A stretch of DNA of 64,000 nucleotides from Plantibacter flavus (GTDB taxonomy: Bacteria > Actinomycetota > Actinomycetes > Actinomycetales > Microbacteriaceae): contig NZ_CP019402.1 of NCBI RefSeq assembly GCF_002024505.1, positions 3,472,001 through 3,536,000 of the forward strand. Direction: 5' to 3'. Every line of letters begins with the position of its first letter. Positions within the stretch are counted from its first letter, which is position 1. Of the stretch, positions 17,228 to 29,894 are shown piece by piece. Made by a program: the position numbers and the translations under genes. The notes beneath the pieces are model-generated. The model worked only from the letters and a program-made list of their open reading frames with translations, was not told the DNA's origin and did not search any database.

Positions 17228-19012
17228 ATGGACTCCGCCCTCCCGACCACGTCGGCGACCGCAGCTCAGCATGCCTCCCCCGCAGGAGGCTCCACCCCCG
17301 GTTCGGAGTGGTGGCGCTCCGCCGTCATCTACCAGATCTACCCGCGATCCTTCGCGGACGCGAACGGCGACGGCCTCGGCGACCTGCCCGGGATCACCTC
17401 CCGCCTCGGCGCGCTGCAGGAGCTCGGCGTCGACGCCATCTGGCTGTCCCCCTTCATGACGAGCCCGCAGAAGGACGCCGGCTACGACGTCGCCGACTAC
17501 TGCGACGTCGACCCCATCTTCGGGACGCTCGCCGACTTCGACGCGATGACCGCCGCTGCGCACGCCGCCGGCATCCGCGTCATCGTCGACCTCGTCCCCA
17601 ACCACTCCTCGAGCGCCCACCGCTGGTTCCAGGAGGCCCTCGCGGCCGGGCCCGGCTCGGCGGAGCGCGCCCGGTACATGTTCCGCGACGGCAAGGGCGA
17701 GCACGGCGAGATCGCCCCCAACAACTGGGAGTCCGTCTTCGGCGGTCCTGCCTGGACGCGCGTCACCGAGGCCGACGGCACGCCTGGCCAGTGGTACCTG
17801 CACATCTTCGACTCCTCGCAGCCCGACTTCGACTGGACGAACCCGTGGGTCCGCGAGCAGTTCCGCGACATCCTCCGGTTCTGGCTCGACCGCGGCGTCG
17901 ACGGGTTCCGTGTGGACGTGGCGCACGGCATGATCAAGGCCGACGGACTGCCCGACTACACCCCACCGGCTGAGGGCGGCAGCATGGGTGGCGCCTCGGC
18001 GGGCGTCGCCCTCGAACCCGGCATCAGCACGGGGCCCGCCTCGTGGCCGGAGACGGCGCCGTACTGGGGCCAGGACGGCGTGCACGAGATCTACCGCGAC
18101 TGGCACGAGCTCCTCGCGACGTACGACGGCGACCGCGTGCTCTGCGCCGAGGCCTGGGTCGACCCGCTCGACAAGATGGCCCTCTGGGTGCGCCCCGACG
18201 AGATGCAGCAGGCGTTCAACTTCCCGTACCTCGAGACCCCGTGGAACGCCGCGGACCTCAAGTCGGTCATCGGCGAGTCGCTGCGGGCGTTCGCGCAGGT
18301 CGGCGCTCCGAGCACCTGGGTGCTGTCCAACCACGACGTCGTCCGGCACGCGTCACGTCTCGCGCTCACGGAGGAGAACCCCCAGGGCTACGGCGTCGGT
18401 CCGAACACCCCCGGCCAGCCGGATCGGGCACTCGGGCTGCAGCGGGCCAGGGCGGCGACCGCCCTCATGCTGAGCCTGCCCGGCGGAGCGTACCTCTACC
18501 AGGGCGAGGAGCTCGGGCTCCCCGAGGTCATCGACCTGCCGGATGACGCCCGACAGGACCCGACGTGGTTCCGCACGAACCACGAGCGGTACGGTCGCGA
18601 CGGTTGCCGCGTGCCGATCCCGTGGGAGGCCGGGCACCCCGCATACGGCTTCAACACCACCGGTGCATCCTGGCTGCCGCAGCCCGACGACTGGAACGAC
18701 TACTCGCGCGACGCACAGGCCGGCATCCCCGGTTCGACGCTGGAGCTGTACCGTACGCTGCTCCGCCTGCGCCGGGAGCATGCGCTGGGACTCGGCTCGA
18801 TCGCCTGGATCGAAGGGGCACCCGACACCATCCTCGCGCTGACCAACGGCGCGGTCACGGTCGTCGCGAACACCGGTGCCGACGACATCGCCGTGCCCTC
18901 GTCGCTCTCGGACTCGGCCGTGCTCGTCGCGAGCGGACCCTTCGACGGCAGCACCATCCACGGCGACACCACGGTCTGGTTCACGACGCCGTCGACCCTG
19001 CCCGTCGCCTGA
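17228..19012 (+). CDS. GH13 alpha-glucosidase (oligo-1,6-glucosidase type)
   Basis: The 594-residue cytoplasmic enzyme is a GH13 glycosidase. Visible conserved regions are WRSAVIYQIYPRSFAD at the start of the barrel, DLVPNHSS (region I), GFRVDVAHG with the nucleophile Asp (region II), CAEAWVD with the acid/base Glu (region III) and SNHDVVRH (region IV). The GDGLGDLPGI loop and QIYPRSF are typical of alpha-1,4 or alpha-1,6 glucosidases rather than amylases. It has no signal peptide, so its substrates are intracellular malto- or isomalto-oligosaccharides. It converges on the treXYZ operon, so its substrates may overlap with glycogen breakdown products. Confidence 0.92.
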   Translation: MDSALPTTSATAAQHASPAGGSTPGSEWWRSAVIYQIYPRSFADANGDGLGDLPGITSRLGALQELGVDAIWLSPFMTSPQKDAGYDVADYCDVDPIFGTLADFDAMTAAAHAAGIRVIVDLVPNHSSSAHRWFQEALAAGPGSAERARYMFRDGKGEHGEIAPNNWESVFGGPAWTRVTEADGTPGQWYLHIFDSSQPDFDWTNPWVREQFRDILRFWLDRGVDGFRVDVAHGMIKADGLPDYTPPAEGGSMGGASAGVALEPGISTGPASWPETAPYWGQDGVHEIYRDWHELLATYDGDRVLCAEAWVDPLDKMALWVRPDEMQQAFNFPYLETPWNAADLKSVIGESLRAFAQVGAPSTWVLSNHDVVRHASRLALTEENPQGYGVGPNTPGQPDRALGLQRARAATALMLSLPGGAYLYQGEELGLPEVIDLPDDARQDPTWFRTNHERYGRDGCRVPIPWEAGHPAYGFNTTGASWLPQPDDWNDYSRDAQAGIPGSTLELYRTLLRLRREHALGLGSIAWIEGAPDTILALTNGAVTVVANTGADDIAVPSSLSDSAVLVASGPFDGSTIHGDTTVWFTTPSTLPVA

Positions 19013-19033
19013 GACCCTCGCTCGGGCCGGTGT

Positions 19034-19200
19034 GCCAGCGCGGTGCGCCGACGTGACCGCGGGCGTTTCGGCGCCGGCGCGGTGCACTGACGCGAGCGCG
19101 CCGGAAGCGGCCCCGCCGCGGGGCGTGCGCGTGAGCGCGCCCCTCCGGAGGGGCGCCCTCACGCCGGGGACCCGCGCTCGCGTCAGCGCACCGCGCTGGC
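19034..19200. repeat. Cluster of nested palindromes between convergent genes
   Basis: The right arm 19173-19196 can pair with 19077-19100 over 24 bp with one mismatch, and the overlapping arm 19181-19200 can pair with 19034-19053 over 20 bp with one mismatch, so two folds compete. Between them are a perfect 20-bp palindrome (19137-19156) and GCCCCGCCGCGGGGC (19110-19124). The block fills the gap between the GH13 and treZ stops and probably ends transcription from both sides. Confidence 0.7.
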
Positions 19201-19219
19201 CCAAGGGCAGGGCAGCAGG

Positions 19220-20995
19220 TCAGTGGTGGAGGATCGCGACCGCGTGGGCGCCGAGCCGGAGTGATCCGTCCGTCGTGACGACCTCACCGAAGCTGTCGAG
19301 GAGTTCGCCGACCCGCAGTGCGAGCTCGACCGGCTCCGTCCCGAAGTTGACCGCCAGGGTCGCCGAGCCTCGACGCAGGACGAACGATCCGGTCGCCTCG
19401 TCGACGATCGCCGTCGTGTCGGCGAAGGCCGGATCGGTGAACGCCGGGACCGTGCGTCGCAGCTCGATCACCCGTCGGTACCAGGTCAGCAGCGTCGCGT
19501 GCCGTCCGCCGAATCGCTCCGACCAGTCGAGCACCGACCGACGGTAGGTCTCGGGATCCTGCGGATCCGGCACGTCGTCCTCGTTCCACCCCATCCGCGC
19601 GAACTCGGCGATCCGGCCCTTCGCGGTCGCCTCACCGAGCTCGGGTTCCGGGTGCGAGGTGAAGAACTGCCAGGGCGTCGAGGCAGCCCACTCCTCCCCC
19701 ATGAACAGCATCGGGGTGAACGGTCCGAGCAGCGTGACGGCGGCGGCGATGGCGAGCTGGCCGTCGTCGAGCGTCGCGGCCAGCCGGTCACCGGTCGCCC
19801 GGTTCCCGATCTGGTCGTGGTTCTGGTCGGAGACGACGAGCCGCCAACTCGGCGTCCGTTCGAGGTCGATGCGGCGACCGTGGTGGCGCTTGCGGAAGCT
19901 CGACCAGGTGCCGTTGTGGAAGAACCCCTCCTCCATGACCTTGCCGAGCGCGCCGAGCGGCGCGAAGTCGGCGTAGTAGCCGGACACCTCGCCGGTGAGC
20001 GCCACGTGCAGTGCGTGGTGGAAGTCGTCGCTCCACTGCGCGTCGAGACCGTACCCGCCGGCACCGCCGGGGCCCCGGGGCGTGATGAGCTTCGGATCGT
20101 TCAGATCCGACTCGGCGATCAGCGTGAACGGTCGGCCGAGGTCGGCGCTGAGCGCATCGACCGCGGCGTCGAGTTCCTCGAGGAGGTGGATCGCACGGGT
20201 GTCGTGCAGGGCGTGAACCGCATCGAGGCGCAGGCCGTCGACGCCATACTGCTCGAACCACAGCAGTGCGCTGTCGATGATGTACCGACGCACCTCGTCC
20301 GAGTCCGGCCCGTCGAGGTTGAGGCCGTCGCCCCAGGTGTTCCCGGCGCCGTCCGCGAGGTAGGGGCCGAAGCGCGGCAGAACGTTCCCGGAGGGACCGA
20401 GGTGGTTGTACACGACGTCCTGGATGACGGCGAGCCCGCGCTCGTGACACGCGGCGACGAAGCGACGGTAGCCGTCCGGTCCGCCGTAGGCCTCGTGGAC
20501 CGCCGACCAGAAGACGCCGTCGTAGCCCCAGTTCCAGACGCCGTTGAACGCGTGGACCGGCAGGACCTCGACGGCGTCGACGCCCAGCTCGACCAGGTCG
20601 TCGAGGCGTTCGATCGCCCCGTCGAAGGTGGCCGCCTCGGTGAAGGTGCCGATGTGGAGCTCGTAGAGCACGGCACCGATGAGCGAGCGACCCCGCCAGC
20701 CGGTCCCGTCGCACGGCACGGGGTCGGACGCGACGACGCGTGACGGCCCGTGGACGCCCTCCGGCTGCCGACGCGAGCGGGGATCGGCGAACGGACCCTC
20801 GCCGTCGACGAGGTAGCGGTAGTCACTGTCGACGACCGCGGCACGTGGCTCGGCACCGTCGAGCGCGATCCACCACCCGTCGGAGACGTCGCGGTCCATC
20901 GGGTGCTGCTCGCCGTCCAGGACGAGGTCGACGCGCTGGGCCTCAGGTGCCCAGACGCGGAACCCGTCAGCCGGACTCGTGGTGCTGGTCGTCAT
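19220..20995 (-). CDS. treZ: Malto-oligosyltrehalose trehalohydrolase
   Basis: The 591-residue GH13 enzyme releases trehalose from the maltooligosyl-trehalose made by TreY. An N-terminal beta-sandwich (FRVWAPEAQRVDLVLDG) precedes the barrel. Characteristic segments are YELHIGTFT, EVLPVHAFNGVWNWGYDGV, VVYNHLGPSGN, GLRLDAVHAL with the nucleophile Asp, LIAESDLNDP with the acid/base Glu, and VVSDQNHDQIGNR. ATG 20995 is preferred because AGGAG lies eight bases upstream; GTG 21004 overlaps the treY stop (GTGA) but has no correctly spaced site. It is the last gene of treX-treY-treZ. Confidence 0.95.
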   Translation of the reverse strand: MTTSTTSPADGFRVWAPEAQRVDLVLDGEQHPMDRDVSDGWWIALDGAEPRAAVVDSDYRYLVDGEGPFADPRSRRQPEGVHGPSRVVASDPVPCDGTGWRGRSLIGAVLYELHIGTFTEAATFDGAIERLDDLVELGVDAVEVLPVHAFNGVWNWGYDGVFWSAVHEAYGGPDGYRRFVAACHERGLAVIQDVVYNHLGPSGNVLPRFGPYLADGAGNTWGDGLNLDGPDSDEVRRYIIDSALLWFEQYGVDGLRLDAVHALHDTRAIHLLEELDAAVDALSADLGRPFTLIAESDLNDPKLITPRGPGGAGGYGLDAQWSDDFHHALHVALTGEVSGYYADFAPLGALGKVMEEGFFHNGTWSSFRKRHHGRRIDLERTPSWRLVVSDQNHDQIGNRATGDRLAATLDDGQLAIAAAVTLLGPFTPMLFMGEEWAASTPWQFFTSHPEPELGEATAKGRIAEFARMGWNEDDVPDPQDPETYRRSVLDWSERFGGRHATLLTWYRRVIELRRTVPAFTDPAFADTTAIVDEATGSFVLRRGSATLAVNFGTEPVELALRVGELLDSFGEVVTTDGSLRLGAHAVAILHH

Positions 20996-21000
20996 CGTAC

Positions 21001-23355
21001 TCACTCCTCGCCTGCGGTCTCTGCTGCATCGTCGGGCCGCGTCAGGACGGCGACGGGATACTGCTCCAGCAGCGCCGCGAGACGGACCTCGCCGCCCTGC
21101 AACTCACGGCCGGTCAGCACGTCGACGAGCCGGCCTTCCGGCAGCGTGACCGTGGTCGACGTCCAGCCACCGTGCTCCGCGAGCCGGAGCGAGAGCCGGG
21201 TCGCCACCGTGGTCACGCCACCACGTGAGAACGCGACGACGTGGTCGGCGGCCGGCCCGTCAGCTCCGATGGGGGTGTACTCGGCGAACCGGGACGGGTG
21301 CTCCCGTCGCAGGCGCAGCAGGCGACTGGTCACGAGGAGTTTCGCCGCTCCGTCGGCGTCGACCGGCGGCAGCCAGCCGTCGTCGAGACGGGCGAGCACC
21401 GCGCGACGCTCGGCGTAGTCGACCGGGCGACGGTTGTCGGGGTCCACGAGCGATCGATCCCAGAGCTCGCTGCCCTGGTACACGTCCGGCACGCCCGGCA
21501 TCGTCAGCTGGATCGCCTTGGCGACCAGACTGTTCGACCACCCGGCCGCCTCGACGTCCGCGACGGCGTCGAGCAGCGCGGCGTTCGCACGACGGCTGTC
21601 GTACAGTCCGTCGACCGCCGCATGCAGGGCGGCCTCGAACGTCTCGTCCGGTGCGGTCCAGGTGGTCGAGTCGCCGGCCTCACGGGCGGCCTTCTCGACG
21701 TAGGCGTGCAGTCGCTCGCGCTCGATCGGCCACGCACCGACGGCCGCCTGCCAGACCAGCTGCTCGAGCTGCCGGTCGGGGAAGCCGTTCGAGGTGTGGA
21801 GGGCGACGGCGTGCTCCGCCCAACGGTCCGCGACCTCACTCAGCGCGTCGATGCGGGCACGGACGTCCTCGCTGCGCTTCGTGTCGTGCGTGCTGAGTGT
21901 CGTCATCGAGGACGGCCACTCCGCCTGCCGCCGCGCCTGTCGGTGGTGGAACTCGGCGACGCTGATGTCGGTCTCGGCGGGGTCTCCGCCGACCTCGGTC
22001 AGCGAGGTGAGCGCCGTGTAGCGGTAGAACGCGGTGTCCTCGACGCCCTTCGCCATCACCATGCCCGAGGTCTGCTGGAACCGCGCGGCGAGCGGATCGG
22101 TCGCGCTGCGGAGGCGGGGCGCCAGCGCAGCGAAGGCGTCGGCGAGCTCCGGGCGGCGGGTCTCCGCCTCGTCGAGTGCGGCGTCCAGGTACTCGTCGCC
22201 GAGCGGCAGGTAGGAACGGTAGACGGGGAACGCGGTCAGGATCTCGGCGAGCGCGTCGACGGCGTCCGGTACCTCGGGAACGAGCCTCGCGAGGCGGCGG
22301 ACCTCGGACCCGAGGATCCCGTCGGCGATGCCCCGCTTGGTGGTGTGCACGAGGTCGTCCCAGGCGTCGCGCGTCAGCTCGACCCCCGCGAGCTGACCGA
22401 GCGTCGGCAGACCGGTCGGGTCGACGAGCACCCGATCGACGTCGCCCAGGGCGTCGTAGCCGGTGGTGCCGAGCGTGGCCCACTCGGCCGGCAGGTCCTC
22501 TTCACCCTCGAGGATCTTCTCCACCCAGATGGGTGCCCCACCGATGCGCTCGGACAGTCGCTCGAGGTAGGCACCGGGGTCGAGGAGCCCGTCCGGGTGG
22601 TCCACGCGGATCCCGTCGGCGAGGCCGTCGTCGAACCAGCGGCCGATCTCGACGTGCGAGCCGTCGAAGACCGCCGGGTCCTCGACCCGGATGGCGGCGA
22701 GCGTGTTGACGGCGAAGAACCGTCGGTAGTTCAGCTCGCTGTCGGCGCGGCGCCAGTTGACGAGTTCGTAGTGCTGCCGGTCGTGCACCTCGCGCGGGCT
22801 CGCGTCATCGTCGGCCGTCCCGGGGGCGATGGGCAGTCGGTGGTCGAAGTAGCGCAGCTCACCCCCCTCGAGGCGGAGGTCATCGAGCGCACTGCGGCCG
22901 TCCTCGTCGTCGCCGAGGATCGGCACCCGGACGCGGCCGTCGCCGGCCTCCCAGTCGACGTCGAACGCGGCCGCGTGCTCTGCCTCCCGACCGTGCTGGA
23001 GCAGGTCCCACCACCAGGCGTTCTCCACCGGCGTCGCGACGCCCATGTGGTTGGGGACGGTGTCGATGAGGACGCCGAGGCCCGCCGCATGGGCCGCTTC
23101 GGCGAGTGCCTTGAGCCCGTCGGCACCCCCGCGTTCCGGGTCGACCTCGGTGTGGTCGACGACGTCGTAGCCGTGGGTGGATCCGGGTTCCGCGCGGAGG
23201 ATCGGCGACAGGTAGACCCAGTCGGCGCCGAGGGCCTGGAGGTAGTCGACGAGCGCCGCGGCGTCCTGGAGGCGGAAGTCCGCCGTCAGCTGGAGCCGGT
23301 AGGTCGAGACGGGCACGGCGGAACGCTGTGGCCCGTCGCCGGACACGTCGGTCAT
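21001..23355 (-). CDS. treY: Malto-oligosyltrehalose synthase
   Basis: The 784-residue GH13 enzyme converts the terminal alpha-1,4 bond of a maltodextrin to the alpha,alpha-1,1 bond of trehalose. It begins VPVSTYRLQLTADF, followed by YLSPILRAEPGSTHGYDVVD, DTVPNHMG, GIRVDHPDGLLDP, WVEKILEGEE and STHDTKRSEDVRAR, the TreY versions of the GH13 regions. The FYRYTALTSLTEVGG stretch is also typical. It overlaps treX by ATGA at its start and treZ at its end, so the operon is translationally coupled. Product goes directly to TreZ. Confidence 0.96.
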   Translation of the reverse strand: MTDVSGDGPQRSAVPVSTYRLQLTADFRLQDAAALVDYLQALGADWVYLSPILRAEPGSTHGYDVVDHTEVDPERGGADGLKALAEAAHAAGLGVLIDTVPNHMGVATPVENAWWWDLLQHGREAEHAAAFDVDWEAGDGRVRVPILGDDEDGRSALDDLRLEGGELRYFDHRLPIAPGTADDDASPREVHDRQHYELVNWRRADSELNYRRFFAVNTLAAIRVEDPAVFDGSHVEIGRWFDDGLADGIRVDHPDGLLDPGAYLERLSERIGGAPIWVEKILEGEEDLPAEWATLGTTGYDALGDVDRVLVDPTGLPTLGQLAGVELTRDAWDDLVHTTKRGIADGILGSEVRRLARLVPEVPDAVDALAEILTAFPVYRSYLPLGDEYLDAALDEAETRRPELADAFAALAPRLRSATDPLAARFQQTSGMVMAKGVEDTAFYRYTALTSLTEVGGDPAETDISVAEFHHRQARRQAEWPSSMTTLSTHDTKRSEDVRARIDALSEVADRWAEHAVALHTSNGFPDRQLEQLVWQAAVGAWPIERERLHAYVEKAAREAGDSTTWTAPDETFEAALHAAVDGLYDSRRANAALLDAVADVEAAGWSNSLVAKAIQLTMPGVPDVYQGSELWDRSLVDPDNRRPVDYAERRAVLARLDDGWLPPVDADGAAKLLVTSRLLRLRREHPSRFAEYTPIGADGPAADHVVAFSRGGVTTVATRLSLRLAEHGGWTSTTVTLPEGRLVDVLTGRELQGGEVRLAALLEQYPVAVLTRPDDAAETAGEE

Positions 23356-25400
23356 GATGCGACCCCCGATCGCAGGAGGGTGAAGGAGGTACCCTGCACG
23401 ATCACCGTCGTCGACCCCTCGGCGAGCATCTGCTCCGGGTCACTCGACTCGACGAGCGTCCACGGCAGGCCGGGAGCCTTCGGCAGGTTGAACTCCACGC
23501 CGTTCTCGGCCGCGTTGAGCAGGAGAGCGAACGAGGCCGATCCGGCGTGACGGAACACGAAGGTGATCGAGCGGGCGTCGGGGTTGTCCCAGTCCTCGTC
23601 GGCGAAGGGCTCGTCGTCGGACCGGGTGATGAAGACCCGGTCGTCGGCCTTGGAGCCCGGCCCCTGGCGGAACCAGTCGGGTCGCAGGGCCGGCTCGGCG
23701 AGGCGCAGGGCGATCAGGCGCTTCGTGAACCCCAGGAGGTCGTGGTCGGCGTGCTCCCAGTCGAACCACGACACCTCGTTGTCCTGGCAGTACGCGTTGT
23801 TGTTGCCGCCCTGGGTGCGGGCGATCTCGTCGCCGCCGAGGATCATCGGGACACCGGCCGACAGCAGGACCGTCGCGAGGAAGTTGCGACGCTGGCGGTC
23901 GCGGCGCGCGTTCACGGCCGGGTCGTCCGTCGGGCCCTCCGCGCCGTTGTTGCTGGAGCGGTTGTCGCTCTCACCGTCGTTGTTGTCCTCGCCGTTCGCC
24001 GCGTTGTGCTTCCTCGAGTACGCCGTGAGGTCGGCGAGTGTGAAGCCGTCGTGCGCGGTGACGAAGTTGACGCTGGACAGCGGCGAGCGCCGGGACGCCT
24101 CGTAGACGTCGGGGCTGCCGAGGACGCGCTGCGACATCGTGCCGAGCACACTGTCGGCGCCGTTCCAGAAGTCGCGGACGTCGTCGCGGAACTTCCCGTT
24201 CCACTCCGACCAGCTCGCCGGGAAGCCGCCGACCTGGTAACCGGCGGTGTCCCACGGCTCGGCGATCATCTTGATCGGCGCGAGCACCGGGTCCTGCTCG
24301 ATGAGCGACAGGAACGCGCTGTGGATCTCGGCTGAGCCGTCCTGGCGCGTGAGCGTCGTCGCGAGGTCGAAGCGGAAACCGTCGACGTGCATCTCGGTCA
24401 CCCAGTAGCGCAGGGAGTCCATGATGAGCCCCAGGGCCGCGGGGTGGCCGACGTTGACGCTGTTGCCCGTGCCGGTCGTGTCGAAGTAGTGCTCGCGGTC
24501 CTCGTCGACGAGGCGGTAGTAGGACGCGTTGTCGATGCCCTTGAACGACAGGGTCGGGCCCATGTGGTTGCCTTCGGCCGTGTGGTTGTAGACGACGTCG
24601 AGGATGACCTCGAGGCCGGCCGCGTGCATCGCCTTGACCATGGCCTTGAACTCGTCGACCTGCCCACCGGCGTCTCCCGTGGCCGCGTACTCGCCGTGCG
24701 GGGCGAAGAAGCCGATGGAGTTGTAGCCCCAGTAGTTGCGGAGGCCCTTCTCCTCGAGGTGGCTGTCCTGCACGAACTGGTGCACGGGGAGGAGTTCGAC
24801 CGCCGTCACACCGAGGTCGGTGAGGTAGCGGATGGCCGCCGGGTGGGCGAGGCCGGCGTAGGTGCCGCGGATCTCCTCGGGCACCTCGGCGAGCTGCTTG
24901 GTGAAGCCCTTCACGTGGACCTCGTACACGATCGTCTCGGAGAGCGGGATGCGCGGAGCGACGTCCTGGCCGTCGGCGTCCCAGTCGAACGAGGACGGGT
25001 CGGTGACCACGCCGAGCGCGACATGGCCGGCGGAGTCGCTGTCGTCCATCGTCTCCGGTGCGTCGAGCCGGTGGCTGAACTGCGCCTGGCCGAGGTCGTA
25101 GCGCCCGGTGATCGCCGTCGCGTGCGGATCGAGGAGCACCTTGGCCGGGTTGTGACGGAGCCCGTTCGCCGGGTCCCATGGGCCGTCGACACGAATGCCG
25201 TACCGGGTCCCGGGGACGAGGCCATCGACCAGTCCGTGGAACACGTGGCCGGTTCGCTGTTCGAGGCGCGTCTGCTGCTCCTCCCCACCCTCGGGGAAGA
25301 TGCACACGGTGACGGCGTCGGCGGTCTCCGAGTAGATGGCGACGTTCGCACCATCGCCCCGAAGGGTGACGCCGAGCGGATAGGGGGTCGAGAGCGTCAT
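23352..25400 (-). CDS. treX: Glycogen debranching enzyme
   Basis: The 682-residue protein is a GlgX/TreX-type isoamylase that removes alpha-1,6 branches from glycogen and supplies linear maltodextrins to TreY. A carbohydrate-binding N-domain ([18 protein letters not shown]) is followed by the barrel motifs [45 protein letters not shown] and [13 protein letters not shown], ending with [25 protein letters not shown] lies five bases before ATG 25400. It is the first gene of treX-treY-treZ; a TACCGT hexamer at 25438-25443 is a possible -10. The operon makes trehalose from glycogen without trehalose-6-phosphate. Confidence 0.95.
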   Translation of the reverse strand: MTLSTPYPLGVTLRGDGANVAIYSETADAVTVCIFPEGGEEQQTRLEQRTGHVFHGLVDGLVPGTRYGIRVDGPWDPANGLRHNPAKVLLDPHATAITGRYDLGQAQFSHRLDAPETMDDSDSAGHVALGVVTDPSSFDWDADGQDVAPRIPLSETIVYEVHVKGFTKQLAEVPEEIRGTYAGLAHPAAIRYLTDLGVTAVELLPVHQFVQDSHLEEKGLRNYWGYNSIGFFAPHGEYAATGDAGGQVDEFKAMVKAMHAAGLEVILDVVYNHTAEGNHMGPTLSFKGIDNASYYRLVDEDREHYFDTTGTGNSVNVGHPAALGLIMDSLRYWVTEMHVDGFRFDLATTLTRQDGSAEIHSAFLSLIEQDPVLAPIKMIAEPWDTAGYQVGGFPASWSEWNGKFRDDVRDFWNGADSVLGTMSQRVLGSPDVYEASRRSPLSSVNFVTAHDGFTLADLTAYSRKHNAANGEDNNDGESDNRSSNNGAEGPTDDPAVNARRDRQRRNFLATVLLSAGVPMILGGDEIARTQGGNNNAYCQDNEVSWFDWEHADHDLLGFTKRLIALRLAEPALRPDWFRQGPGSKADDRVFITRSDDEPFADEDWDNPDARSITFVFRHAGSASFALLLNAAENGVEFNLPKAPGLPWTLVESSDPEQMLAEGSTTVIVQGTSFTLLRSGVAS

Positions 25401-25494
25401 GGCGCCCTTTCACTCGAAGGGATCGATCGTTGTTGAGACGGTACACCGGCCGGGTGACTTCCCCGGATCCGGACGAAACGTGGTAATGGGCCGA

Positions 25495-26556
25495 TCAGAA
25501 CGCGAAGATGCCGATGGCTACGCCGATCGCGAGGCCCGCGGCGGCCGTGGCGGCGGCGAGGAGCATGGCGATCCGCGGGTCGACGCCCTGGTCGACGACG
25601 AGTCCGAGTCTGGCCCGGACGCGGCGGACCCGCCGGACGCGCGACGCCGACCAGATCTCTCGCAGGCTCGACGCGACCTCGTGGGCGGCGGGTCGGTCCT
25701 CGGGCTTCCGGGCGGTCATCGACCGGAGCAGGGGGTGCCAGGCGGCGGGGAGTTCGGGCGGGATCACCGGGTCGCGGTGCAGACGCGCGACCGCGGCCTC
25801 CACGACCCCGCCGTCGAACTCCCGGCGGCCGGTGATCGCTTCCAGGAGCACGAGCCCGAGCGAGTAGATGTCCGTCTCGGTGCTGACCGTCTCGCCGAGC
25901 GCCTGCTCGGGCGACAGGTAGGACGCGGTACCCGAGATGGCCTCGGTGTTCGTCAGTCGGGACCCGCCGACGAAGTGGGCGATGCCGAAGTCGGAGAGCT
26001 TGACGAGGTTCGCGTGCCCGAAGGCGGCGATGTCACTGAAGAGCATGTTGTCGGGCTTGATGTCGCGGTGCACGATCGACCGGTTGTGGATGAAGGACAG
26101 CGCGTCGGCGACCTGCGCACCGAGCGCGGCGACGTCACGAGGGAGCATCGGGCCGGCCTGCAGCTTGTCCGTGAGCGTGGCACCCGGGATGTACTCCATG
26201 ACGAGGAACCGATGCTCGACCCCGCGGTGGACGACGGAGCCGGAGTCGTACAGCTCGACGAGGCCCGGGTGACGGAGTTCGCCGAGGAGGCGGATCTCCC
26301 GCTCCTGGCGCAGCCGGTCGTTCGCAGTCGCGGCCTCGTCGCGGAAGAGTTTGACGGCGACGGGACGGGAGAGCAGTTCGTCGCGAGCCCGGTAGACGTT
26401 GGCGGACCCGCCGGAGCCGAGCTGCTCGCCGATGCTGTACCGCCCGTTCGACAGGCTGACACCGGTGACGACCGTTTCGGTGTGCTCGGTGAACATCACC
26501 GATGGATCGGTGATCGACCCGGCGTGTGCCGGCGGTCGGTGCAGGGAGTCGCTCAC
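25495..26556 (-). CDS. Membrane-bound serine/threonine protein kinase
   Basis: The 353-residue protein is a Hanks-type kinase. All key motifs are present: [12 protein letters not shown] (P loop), VAVKLF (Lys), [11 protein letters not shown] (catalytic loop), LSDFGIAHF (Mg loop) and [12 protein letters not shown] (activation segment end). The kinase domain covers roughly residues 40-300. A basic linker rich in Arg-Val-Arg precedes one C-terminal hydrophobic helix ([20 protein letters not shown]) ending at the last residue, so there is no PASTA or other external sensor. GTG 26556 is the likely start. It is divergent from poxB; whether it acts on nearby metabolic enzymes is unknown. Confidence 0.9.
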   Translation of the reverse strand: MSDSLHRPPAHAGSITDPSVMFTEHTETVVTGVSLSNGRYSIGEQLGSGGSANVYRARDELLSRPVAVKLFRDEAATANDRLRQEREIRLLGELRHPGLVELYDSGSVVHRGVEHRFLVMEYIPGATLTDKLQAGPMLPRDVAALGAQVADALSFIHNRSIVHRDIKPDNMLFSDIAAFGHANLVKLSDFGIAHFVGGSRLTNTEAISGTASYLSPEQALGETVSTETDIYSLGLVLLEAITGRREFDGGVVEAAVARLHRDPVIPPELPAAWHPLLRSMTARKPEDRPAAHEVASSLREIWSASRVRRVRRVRARLGLVVDQGVDPRIAMLLAAATAAAGLAIGVAIGIFAF

Positions 26557-26670
26557 GGCCGCCCCCTTCACGGTGCAGTCGATGTTGGCCGCGCCACCGC
26601 GTTCTCGGCAGGCTGTTCCAGCGACCACGTTACAAGGCGTTCGTCGTTCAGCCGGATTCCTGTCGGAGTG

Positions 26671-26699
26671 TTGAGAACGGCTAGCGCACCTGGTAGGCG
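26671..26699 (+). promoter_or_regulatory. Candidate sigma-70-type promoter of poxB
   Basis: TTGAGA (26671-26676) and TAGGCG (26694-26699) are separated by 17 bp, about 100 bp upstream of poxB. Unlike many genes here, this gene has a clear leader and ribosome binding site. Confidence 0.5.
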
Positions 26700-26799
26700 T
26701 CTGCAAGACCACGATGCTCCCTTGCGGGCCCCGAACCGCGACGAGGACCATGGAGGGGGCCGGGAACCCGGGCCGAGTCGTCTGCTGCGAGGAGCACCC

Positions 26800-29590
<2,791 letters not shown>

Positions 29591-29604
29591 CGCTCCTGTG
29601 GCAT

Positions 29605-29644
29605 GACGAAGGCCCGTCCGGCAGCAGCCGGGCGGGCCTTCGTC
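29605..29644 (+). terminator. Terminator after rmlB
   Basis: An 18-bp stem with one mismatch (29605-29622 with 29627-29644, starting GACGAAGGCCCG) and a four-base loop AGCA is followed by GTTCC. It begins 14 bases after the rmlB stop. Confidence 0.85.
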
Positions 29645-29653
29645 GTTCCGTGC

Positions 29654-29778
29654 CCGGTCCCTGCACGTGAAGACCCGGTCCCGAAGACCGAGCACCGGTC
29701 TCTGAGCCCCAACACCGGTCCCTCAGCCCCAACACCGGTCTCTGAGCCCCACCACCGGTCCCTGAGCCTGTCGAAGGG
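29654..29778. repeat. Tandem array, six units of about 20 bp
   Basis: CCGGTC recurs at 29654, 29675, 29695, 29715, 29735 and 29755, a spacing of 20-21 bp. The middle units read CCGGTCTCTGAGCCCCAACA with single-base changes, and the last runs into CCTGAGCCTGTCGAAGGG, an inverted copy of the dispersed repeat. The array therefore looks like expansion of one half of that repeat. There is no spacer diversity, so it is not a CRISPR array. It fills most of the 304-bp gap between rmlB and the M23 gene. Confidence 0.8.
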
Positions 29779-29817
29779 CGACGCACCCCGGGAGCACTTC
29801 GACAAGCTCAGTGACCG
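29755..29817. repeat. Inverted pair of dispersed repeat copies, copy B
   Basis: A minus-oriented copy (29755-29778) and a plus-oriented copy (29797-29817) face each other. CTGAGCCTGTCGAAG pairs with CTTCGACAAGCTCAG over 15 bp with one mismatch, an REP-doublet-like hairpin. Confidence 0.75.
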
Positions 29818-29840
29818 AAGGAAGTGCCCGGGCGAAACAC

Positions 29841-29873
29841 GACTGCCCCGCCCGGAAGTCGGGCGAGGCAGTC
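29841..29873 (-). terminator. Terminator of the M23 peptidase gene
   Basis: A 14-bp stem with one mismatch (29841-29854 with 29860-29873) and a five-base loop lies 22 bases beyond the M23 stop on the minus strand. It is followed there by GTGTTTCG. Confidence 0.75.
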
Positions 29874-29894
29874 GACGTGTCGGGTTCCGCGGCG

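Noticed and set aside
25399..26799. Plus-strand frame upstream of poxB, opposite the kinase gene
   Set aside because: The kinase on the minus strand has every Hanks motif. The plus frame is a shadow that happens to join poxB in frame; PoxB begins at 26800 with a good ribosome binding site.
29654..29778. Possible CRISPR array
   Set aside because: The period is about 20 bp with no unique spacers and no cas genes. It is a simple tandem repeat derived from the dispersed element.
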